In this document: piece by piece, positions 6,936 through 11,463 of the stretch | Layout: each line of letters opens with the position of its first letter | How positions within the stretch are numbered: the first letter of the stretch is position 1 | Source of the DNA: CAYNFP01 sp964492595 | GTDB taxonomy: Bacteria; Bacillota_I; Bacilli_A; RF39; UBA660 | Assembly: GCA_964492595.1 (NCBI GenBank) | Contig: CAZBKY010000025.1 | Location: 1 to 11,463 of the forward strand | Reading direction: 5' to 3' | Length of the DNA: 11,463 bases | Program-made: the position numbers and the translations under genes | The notes under the pieces: generated by a model | What the model was told of the DNA's origin: nothing | The model's input: only the letters and a program-made list of their open reading frames with translations | Databases searched by the model: none

Positions 6936-7049
6936 ATGAAAGTAAGACCATCAGTGAAACCAATTTGCGATAAGTGCAAAGTAATAAAAAGAAAGGGTAA
7001 GGTTAGGGTAATTTGCAAAAACCCTAAACACAAACAAGTACAAGGTTAG
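6936..7049 (+). CDS. rpmJ: 50S ribosomal protein L36, zinc-binding
   Basis: The 37-residue product begins MKVRPSVKPICDKCK and holds the zinc ribbon ligands C11, C14, C27 and H32 of the Cys-containing L36 (bL36). It ends with KQVQG, as the family does. L36 packs into 23S rRNA in the large subunit. AAGGAGAGG lies just upstream (about 6919-6928), eight bases from the ATG. The stop TAG is part of the rpsM ribosome binding site (AGGAGG, 7048-7053). Position between infA and rpsM is the usual one. Confidence 0.97.
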   Translation: MKVRPSVKPICDKCKVIKRKGKVRVICKNPKHKQVQG

Positions 7050-7057
7050 GAGGATTT

Positions 7058-7432
7058 ATGGCACGTATAAAAAATATAGACTTACCAAAAGAAAAAAGAA
7101 TAGTAGTAGGACTTACATACATATATGGTATCGGACCATCAAGGGCTCATAAGATTTGTAAGGCTGCGGGTGTTAGTGAAGATATAAGAGTTAAAGATCT
7201 TAATGAAGAACAGATAAACAAATTAAGAAGTGAAACAGACAAATATGTTCTTGTAGGAGACTTAAAAAGAGAAGTTGAAATGAATATAAAAACCAAAATG
7301 GAAATAAGTTCATATCAAGGAATAAGACATAAAAAAGGTTTACCTGTAAGGGGTCAGCATACCAGCAGAAACGCTAGAACTCGTAAAGGAAAAGGCAAAA
7401 CAGTTGCTAATAAAAAGAAAGTTGGTAAATAA
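7058..7432 (+). CDS. rpsM: 30S ribosomal protein S13
   Basis: The 124-residue product starts MARIKNIDLPKEKRIVVGLTYIYGIG and has the helix-turn-helix-like segment GIGPSRAHKICKAAGV (about 25-40). The conserved GIRHKKGLPVRGQHTSRNARTRKGKGK (about 88-114) contacts rRNA and P-site tRNA. S13 (uS13) lies at the top of the 30S head and forms bridges to the 50S subunit. The basic KKKVGK tail is normal. AGGAGG at 7048-7053 sets the start. Only two bases separate it from rpsK. Confidence 0.98.
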   Translation: MARIKNIDLPKEKRIVVGLTYIYGIGPSRAHKICKAAGVSEDIRVKDLNEEQINKLRSETDKYVLVGDLKREVEMNIKTKMEISSYQGIRHKKGLPVRGQHTSRNARTRKGKGKTVANKKKVGK

Positions 7433-7434
7433 CA

Positions 7435-7818
7435 ATGGCGTATAATAGAAGAAAAAGAAAAGTTAAAAAAACGGTTGTAGAAGGTAGAGTTTGTATAAAA
7501 TCTACATTCAATAACACTTTAGTTACTGTGACAGATAATGATGGAAATGCAATAACATGGGCATCATCAGGCAAAGTAGGATATAAAGGCAGCAAGAAAA
7601 AAACACCTTTTGCTGGAGGACAGGCAGCCGAAGTTGCTGGTAGAGCAGCTTATGACAGAGGACTAAGAAAAGTAGATGTTTATATTGTAGGAATGGGAGC
7701 TTCTCGTGAACCGGCAGTTCGTTCATTACAGGCAGCTGGACTTGAAGTCACTTCAATAAATGACAAAACACCAGTTCCACATAATGGTTGCAGACCACCA
7801 AAAAGAAGACGTATGTAA
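7435..7818 (+). CDS. rpsK: 30S ribosomal protein S11
   Basis: The 127-residue product shows the S11 signature FNNTLVTVTDNDGNAITWASSGKVGYKGSKKKTPFAGGQAA (about 23-63) and ends PHNGCRPPKRRRM. S11 (uS11) lies on the 30S platform near the Shine-Dalgarno helix. No good ribosome binding site precedes the ATG. The gene starts two bases after the rpsM stop, so translation probably depends on ribosomes finishing rpsM. The reading frame and length agree with the family. Confidence 0.98.
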   Translation: MAYNRRKRKVKKTVVEGRVCIKSTFNNTLVTVTDNDGNAITWASSGKVGYKGSKKKTPFAGGQAAEVAGRAAYDRGLRKVDVYIVGMGASREPAVRSLQAAGLEVTSINDKTPVPHNGCRPPKRRRM

Positions 7819-7834
7819 GGAAAGGAAGATAGAT

Positions 7835-8785
7835 ATGTTAAGATTTGAAAAACCAGAATATAAAGTTTCAGAATATATAGAAAATAATTTTTACGGAAAA
7901 TTTATATTAGAACCACTTGAAAGAGGCTTTGGTAGAACAATTGGAAATGCTTTAAGAAGAGTAATGTTATCCAGTTTATGCGGAAGTGCAATTACAAGAA
8001 TAAAAATTGAAGGAGTACTTCATGAATTCCAAAAAATTGATGGTATAGTGGAAGATGTAACGGAAATAGTATTAAATTTAAAATCTTTAGTTATAAGAAA
8101 TCATTCTGATGAAGAACAGACTTTATATTTAAAGTCATCTAAAGAGGGCGTTATAACTGCTGGAGATATCGAAAAAAATTCGGAAATAGAAATTATAAAT
8201 CCTGATTTAGTTATATGTACATTATCAAAAGGCGGATCTATTGATATGTCAATGATAGTATCAAATGGTCATGGTTATGTTGATGCAAAAGAAAATGCAA
8301 GAAATATACCAGAAGCAGAAATTGGTTCAATTGCAATAGATTCATTATACAGTCCAATTGAAAGAATTAGTTATGATGTAGAAAATGCTCGTGTAGGTCA
8401 GAGTGAAAATTTTGATAAATTAATTCTAGAAGTATGGACTAATGGATCAATAAACCCACAAGAGGCTATCGCATTGGCTGGCAGAATTTTAATAGAACAT
8501 TTTGAAGTAGTAACAGAACTTAATGCAATATCTGATGTTAAAGGGTTGTTAACCGATAAAGAAGAAGATCCAATTACTAAAACACTAGAAACCCCGATAG
8601 AAGAACTAGACTTATCAGTTAGAGCTTATAATTGTTTAAAAAGAGCTGCAATTCATACACTTCAAGATATTACAGCAATGAGTGAATCTGAGATGATGAA
8701 AATTAGGAATTTAGGTAAAAAATCATTGAAAGAAGTTATGGAAAAGATTAAAGATATGGGGCTTAAGTTCCGCGAGGAAGATTAG
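7835..8785 (+). CDS. rpoA: DNA-directed RNA polymerase subunit alpha
   Basis: The 316-residue protein begins MLRFEKPEYKVSEY. The N-terminal dimerisation domain has GFGRTIGNALRRVMLSSL at about 31-48, which nucleates core polymerase assembly with beta and beta'. The C-terminal domain (about 250-316) binds UP elements and activators, with LDLSVRAYNCLKRA (R263 and N266 match the DNA-contacting Arg and Asn of E. coli) and NLGKKSL near 292-298. The start at 7835 has GGAAAGGAAG upstream. An earlier in-frame ATG at 7760 lies inside rpsK and adds 25 residues with no family match. rplQ follows after nine bases. Confidence 0.98.
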   Translation: MLRFEKPEYKVSEYIENNFYGKFILEPLERGFGRTIGNALRRVMLSSLCGSAITRIKIEGVLHEFQKIDGIVEDVTEIVLNLKSLVIRNHSDEEQTLYLKSSKEGVITAGDIEKNSEIEIINPDLVICTLSKGGSIDMSMIVSNGHGYVDAKENARNIPEAEIGSIAIDSLYSPIERISYDVENARVGQSENFDKLILEVWTNGSINPQEAIALAGRILIEHFEVVTELNAISDVKGLLTDKEEDPITKTLETPIEELDLSVRAYNCLKRAAIHTLQDITAMSESEMMKIRNLGKKSLKEVMEKIKDMGLKFREED

Positions 8786-8794
8786 GAGGTAATT

Positions 8795-9142
8795 ATGGCA
8801 TTATATAGAAAACTTAACAGAGAAACCAGAATAAGAAGAAGTATTTTATCTGGACTTACTAAAACAGTTTTAGAAACCGGATACGTTGAAACAACTGAAG
8901 AGAGAGCAAAAGAAGTAAGAAAATTTGTAGATAAAATGATAACTTATGCGAAAAATGGTACTTTAATCGCCAGAAGAAAAGCATTAGCTTTCTTAAATAA
9001 TGATAAAGAATTAGTTAAAAAATTATTTGATGAAATTTCTCCTTTATATAAAGACAGAAATGGTGGATATACTAGAATAATTAAATTAAAGGAAAGAAGA
9101 GGCGACGATGCTTTAATCGTGAGATTAGAGTTAGTAAAATAA
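8795..9142 (+). CDS. rplQ: 50S ribosomal protein L17
   Basis: The 115-residue product begins MALYRKLNRETRIRRSILSGLTKTV (family form: KLGR.S..R.A.L..L...L) and has VETTEERAKEVRKFVDKMITYAK at about 31-53. It ends with the conserved GGYTRIIKLKERRGDDALIVRLEL segment. L17 (bL17) lies near the peptide exit and contacts domain III of 23S rRNA. AGGAGGT overlaps the rpoA stop. It is the last gene of the cluster, and a terminator hairpin starts six bases after its stop. Confidence 0.98.
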   Translation: MALYRKLNRETRIRRSILSGLTKTVLETGYVETTEERAKEVRKFVDKMITYAKNGTLIARRKALAFLNNDKELVKKLFDEISPLYKDRNGGYTRIIKLKERRGDDALIVRLELVK

Positions 9143-9147
9143 AAGGT

Positions 9148-9179
9148 AAAACAAGAGATGAAAATTTCTTGTTTTTGTT
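9148..9179 (+). terminator. intrinsic terminator of the ribosomal cluster
   Basis: A nine-base-pair hairpin (AAAACAAGA 9148-9156, TCTTGTTTT 9167-9175, ten-base loop) has a right arm that ends in a run of T (9172-9176). The stem is weak in G/C, but its place six bases after the rplQ stop supports it as the end of the operon. Confidence 0.65.
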
Positions 9180-9197
9180 AGAATGTAGAAATTTTAA

Positions 9198-9559
9198 GTT
9201 AGAGCTACTAATGATATGGCTAGATGGATTAAATTTTTTTAAACGGTATTATTGAAACTTGCCAAACAGGAATTGATAAATTTCAACGTATAATTAATTT
9301 GAAAGAGTTGACTGATAAAAAAATTCTTCTTTTAAGTAATAAAAATGACAATTATGATAAAGTAATGAAATGTTTTTATGAGTAACGACAATTGTCTATG
9401 AAGAAATTACTAGAACTAACTAATTTACCAGAACCAACTTTGAGAAGAATAATAAAAGAATTATTAAATGAAAAAAACAATGTACTGAGAGAGATAACTG
9501 GATTTAGTAGAAATAGAATATTTGTTTTTGAAGAATACTTGGAATTGTTTAGAAGTTAA
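9198..9559 (+). pseudogene. remnant of Fic-family protein, C-terminal end only
   Basis: This is a decayed coding stretch of about 120 codons. Frame 9198-9239 gives VRATNDMARWIKFF. Continuing one frame over gives LNGIIETCQTGIDKF and so on, so one T appears lost in the run of seven T (9234-9240). A TAA at 9383-9385 then breaks the frame, after which codons to 9559 give a winged helix-turn-helix (LPEPTLRRIIKELL...LREITGFSRNRIFVF). This order (W-x-x-F-F-L-x-G-I, a helical linker, then a winged helix ending in F-x-Y-L-x-L) is that of the C-terminus of Fic proteins with a DNA-binding tail. The catalytic HPFxDGNGR motif and everything upstream are gone. In intact relatives Fic transfers AMP or related groups to target proteins; this copy cannot. 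The family call rests on pattern memory. Confidence 0.7.
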
Positions 9560-9571
9560 ATTATAATATTG

Positions 9572-9629
9572 AAACTATATCGTCAAAAAATATAAAAAAT
9601 GACGATATGGAAAACTATATCGTCAAAAA
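9572..9629. repeat. compound direct/inverted repeat with hairpin potential
   Basis: An 18-base sequence, AAACTATATCGTCAAAAA, occurs exactly at 9572-9589 and 9612-9629, 40 bases apart. Between them, at 9600-9608, lies TGACGATAT, the exact complement of the nine-base core ATATCGTCA found at 9577-9585 and 9617-9625. The middle copy can pair with either flank, giving two mutually exclusive hairpins. The tighter one (9600-9625) has an AAAA loop and 11 pairs with one G-T. No poly-T follows on the + strand, but on the - strand the tight hairpin is followed by TTTTTTATATTTTT, so it looks like a terminator for leftward transcription. It could instead be a protein-binding site. Confidence 0.7.
9586..9625 (-). 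terminator. possible leftward intrinsic terminator
   Basis: Read on the - strand, TGACGATATAG, loop TTTT, CCATATCGTCA is followed directly by a T-rich stretch (9599 down to 9586). This has the shape of a good intrinsic terminator. No leftward gene is found between here and ctpA, so it may be a leftover or have another use. Confidence 0.4.
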
Positions 9630-9672
9630 TGAAAACAAAAAAATAGATTATATAATTTAGTAAGGGATTTAA

Positions 9673-9759
9673 ATGAAAAAAACACAAAAAACAAAAGATT
9701 TTTTGTTTAAATCTAATAGGCGACTGAGAGAAATCAAAAAGAACCTGCAGTCTTATTAA
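9673..9759 (+). CDS. possible 28-residue basic peptide
   Basis: An ATG-to-TAA ORF of 28 codons gives MKKTQKTKDFLFKSNRRL... and ends KKNLQSY. It has AAGGG at 9662-9666, six bases before the ATG. It is strongly basic with no membrane segment, and I recognise no family. In AT-rich DNA such a short ORF can arise by chance or be a fragment of a lost gene. An 8-base inverted repeat (GATTTAAA 9666-9673, TTTAAATC 9706-9713) spans its start, so a folded RNA could cover the ribosome binding site. Low confidence that it is expressed. Confidence 0.2.
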   Translation: MKKTQKTKDFLFKSNRRLREIKKNLQSY

Positions 9760-9866
9760 AGCTTTGTTATATAATATAGATTAAAAATCTTAAATTTTTT
9801 TTAAATTGAGTTTAAAAATTTTTAATATTGTGTTATTATTAATAATAGAAAAATAAGAGGATGGTT
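9760..9866 (+). promoter_or_regulatory. AT-rich promoter region of ctpA
   Basis: The best candidate is an extended -10, TGT-TATTAT (TG at 9831-9832, hexamer 9834-9839), with TTTAAA at 9811-9816 as a weak -35, 17 bases away. This would start RNA near 9846. A second TATAAT at 9770-9775 has no good -35. The -10 lies in a 14-base perfect palindrome (9834-9847) made only of A/T, which may be chance. The ribosome binding site of ctpA is AGAGG at 9856-9860. Confidence 0.45.
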
Positions 9867-11111
9867 ATGAAAAAAAATAATGATAAGAAAAATAAAAAAC
9901 CTGTTTTAAAATTAAAAGATGGAATTATTAAAACAAAAAAACAAAACAATGGTGAAAAAAGAACAGCAACATTTTCTTTAGTTGAAATGATTGTTGTAGT
10001 TATAGTTGTTTCTTTGGTTGTTAGTGTTTTAAGTGGGTATATTATATTTAAAAATTATAATTATATATTTGATAAGAGTTCTGCTGATACAAATTATAGT
10101 GAATTATCAGAATTTATCAATTTATACAAAGAACTTAAAGAAAAATATGTAGAAGATGTTAAAGATGAGGACTTAATAAATGCTGCGATTGATGGCATGC
10201 TAAATTATCTGGATGTTTACTCAGATTATTTAGATATAGATACAACTACAAATCTGCAAGATAGATTAAATGGTGAATATAAAGGTGTTGGAATAGAAAT
10301 ATCTAATAATATAGAAGGTAATGTGTTTATTGTCACTGTGTTTGCGGGAAGTCCTGCGGAAGAAGCGGGATTAAAACCGGGTGATGTAATAGTTGCCATT
10401 AATGGAGAATCAATGCTTGGAAAAACTTCAAGTGAAATTGCATCAACTATAAAAAGCTCATCATCAGTAAGTTTAACATATAAAAGAGCTGGTAGTGAAA
10501 AAACTGTAGATATAAATACATCAAATATTGTTATACCTAGCGTTGAATATAAAACATTAGAAAATAATATAGGATACATTAAGTTATCTACATTTTCAAG
10601 TAATACATATGCCCAGACAAAAACGGCATTAACTGAACTTGATAACAAGAAAATAACTTCTTTGATAATAGACGTTAGGGATAATTCCGGAGGATATTTA
10701 GATGCAGCTAAAAATATATCTGATTTGTTTTTAGAAAAAGGACAAGTAATATATCAGCTTAAATATAAAGATGACACTATCAAAAAATTTTCTGCTAAAA
10801 CCGCAGATAAAACTTCTTATCCTATAGTGGTACTTATGAACGGAGCAAGTGCAAGCGCTTCAGAAATTCTTGCTGCTGCTTTAAAAGAGAATTATGGAGC
10901 AACTTTAATAGGAACAAAAACATTTGGCAAAGGAACAGTTCAGGAAACCGAAATATTATCAAACGGATCTATGATAAAATATACATCAGCTTATTGGCTT
11001 ACACCGACTGGTAAAAGTATAAATGGAGTAGGGTTAGAACCTGATACTTTGGTAGAAAACAAAGATAAAGAGGACAGTCAATTAAAATCCGCAATAGAAG
11101 CTTTAAAATAG
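9867..11111 (+). CDS. ctpA: membrane-anchored S41 carboxy-terminal processing protease
   Basis: The 414-residue PDZ protease cuts proteins near their C-termini outside the membrane. Order: Lys-rich cytoplasmic tail (1-35), one membrane helix (about 36-61), helical region (79-125), PDZ domain (about 136-220, with GVGIEI at 140-145 and AGLKPGDVIVAINGE at 167-181), then the S41 core. Catalytic residues are S330 in SASASE (328-333) and K355 in TFGKGTVQ (352-359), with Q359. The S-to-K spacing of 25 equals that of E. coli Prc. IDVRDNSGG at 268-276 is also typical. The ATG at 9867 is chosen over 9861 because AGAGG ends at 9860, leaving six bases to 9867 and none to 9861. The membrane helix begins FSLVEMIVVVIVV, resembling a type IV pilin N-terminus. 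Substrates are unknown; relatives act in envelope quality control or sporulation signalling. Confidence 0.95.
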   Translation: MKKNNDKKNKKPVLKLKDGIIKTKKQNNGEKRTATFSLVEMIVVVIVVSLVVSVLSGYIIFKNYNYIFDKSSADTNYSELSEFINLYKELKEKYVEDVKDEDLINAAIDGMLNYLDVYSDYLDIDTTTNLQDRLNGEYKGVGIEISNNIEGNVFIVTVFAGSPAEEAGLKPGDVIVAINGESMLGKTSSEIASTIKSSSSVSLTYKRAGSEKTVDINTSNIVIPSVEYKTLENNIGYIKLSTFSSNTYAQTKTALTELDNKKITSLIIDVRDNSGGYLDAAKNISDLFLEKGQVIYQLKYKDDTIKKFSAKTADKTSYPIVVLMNGASASASEILAAALKENYGATLIGTKTFGKGTVQETEILSNGSMIKYTSAYWLTPTGKSINGVGLEPDTLVENKDKEDSQLKSAIEALK

Positions 11112-11124
11112 CTTCTTTTTTTTT
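11096..11124 (+). terminator. intrinsic terminator containing the ctpA stop codon
   Basis: A seven-pair stem, AGAAGCT (11096-11102) with AGCTTCT (11110-11116), and a seven-base loop are followed by an unbroken T run to 11124. The TAG stop (11109-11111) lies in the loop and right arm, so the left arm is coding sequence (the last E-A-L-K codons). Confidence 0.85.
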
Positions 11125-11135
11125 CATAAAAAATG

Positions 11136-11160
11136 TGATAGAATACACTTATGAGAGAGG
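11136..11160 (+). promoter_or_regulatory. extended -10 promoter and ribosome binding site of the DUF402 gene
   Basis: TG-A-TAGAAT (11136-11144) is an extended -10 element. At the -35 distance only a T run is found. RNA would start about 11150-11152, leaving a leader of some 15 bases that contains AGAGG (11156-11160), five bases before the ATG at 11166. The in-frame ATG at 11151 would sit at the very 5' end of the transcript. Confidence 0.55.
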
Positions 11161-11165
11161 TGTCT

Positions 11166-11463
11166 ATGAGATTAACTGTCGGAGACACACTTGCAATCCA
11201 TTGCTATAAACACAATGGCATGCTTTATAAAATATGGGATAAGGCAATAATTCTTGACATAAAAAAAGATTATATAGTCCTAGGAAATGATAATGTTTTA
11301 GTAACAAAAGAAGATGGAAGAACCTGGCGTACAAAAGAACCTGCTATTATGTTTTTCTATAAAGATAGATGGTTTAACATAATAGCGCAGCTAAAAGAAA
11401 GCGGTTTATTTTTTTACTCTAATATAGCTAGCCCATACATAATGGATAACAGAATACTAAAAT
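11166..11463 (+). CDS. ntdP: DUF402 nucleoside di-/triphosphatase, N-terminal part (cut by window edge)
   Basis: The first 99 codons are present; the frame is open at the right edge. The residues match the N-terminal half of the DUF402 family (B. subtilis YgaC, S. aureus NtdP, about 175-180 residues). Landmarks are YKHNGMLYKIW (14-24), LGNDNVLVTKEDGRTWRTKEPAIMFFY (39-65), WFNIIAQLKESGLFFYSNIASP (69-90). NtdP enzymes hydrolyse nucleoside tri- and diphosphates with a divalent metal and are cytosolic; loss of NtdP affects virulence in S. aureus. The C-terminal acidic residues expected to bind metal are outside the window. It is separated from ctpA by a terminator and has its own promoter-like element. 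Confidence 0.9.
   Translation, partial: MRLTVGDTLAIHCYKHNGMLYKIWDKAIILDIKKDYIVLGNDNVLVTKEDGRTWRTKEPAIMFFYKDRWFNIIAQLKESGLFFYSNIASPYIMDNRILK

Noticed and set aside
7760..7834. Upstream in-frame ATG for rpoA
   Set aside because: It adds 25 residues with no family match and overlaps rpsK; the ATG at 7835 gives the standard alpha N-terminus.
9689..9708. AAACAAAA/TTTTGTTT hairpin as a terminator
   Set aside because: Only one G-C pair and no T run after it; pairing is expected from the A-rich/T-rich composition.
9719..9752. CTGAGA ... GAACCTG pattern with flanking GACTG/CAGTC, resembling the core of a TPP riboswitch
   Set aside because: The conserved outer stem and the downstream GCGNAGGGA element are missing, and the next gene is a protease, not a thiamin gene. 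It overlaps a short open frame. Treated as chance resemblance; a covariance-model (Infernal/Rfam) search would settle it.

Overview
The window comes from a low-GC Gram-positive bacterium (Bacillota/Bacilli, possibly one of the reduced-genome gut lineages related to Mollicutes). This is an inference from the strong A/T bias, AGGAGG-type ribosome binding sites, zinc-type S14 and L36, and the gene content. The genetic code looks standard: TGA ends adk, map and the small ORF after rpsN, and Trp is written TGG.

Bases 1-9142 are the distal part of the S10/spc/alpha ribosomal protein cluster, all on the + strand and tightly packed: the 3' end of rpsQ, then rplN, rplX, rplE, rpsN, an unrecognised 96-residue ORF, rpsH, rplF, rplR, rpsE, rplO, secY, adk, map, infA, rpmJ, rpsM, rpsK, rpoA and rplQ. 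Junctions are typically 0-13 bases, with one-base TAATG overlaps (rplX/rplE, rplR/rpsE, rpsE/rplO) and an ATGA overlap (adk/map). This suggests one long co-transcribed, translationally coupled unit whose promoter lies to the left of the window. The products build both ribosomal subunits, start translation (IF-1), insert and export proteins (SecY), trim initiator Met (Map), balance adenylates (Adk) and supply the RNA polymerase alpha subunit. Departures from the usual layout are the extra ORF between rpsN and rpsH, the absence of rpmD (L30) between rpsE and rplO, a Lys-rich replacement of the L24 C-terminus, and an Adk with unusual P-loop and phosphate-binding residues. An intrinsic terminator follows rplQ.

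Bases 9180-9866 hold no intact gene of any size. They contain the decayed C-terminal end of a Fic-family protein (one frameshift and one stop), a compact direct/inverted repeat element at 9572-9629, a possible 28-codon ORF, and the AT-rich promoter region of the next gene.

Bases 9867-11111 encode a membrane-anchored PDZ/S41 carboxy-terminal processing protease (CtpA type), ended by a terminator whose hairpin contains the stop codon. From 11166 to the edge lies the N-terminal part of a DUF402 nucleoside di-/triphosphatase (NtdP/YgaC family), with its own extended -10 promoter and a very short leader.
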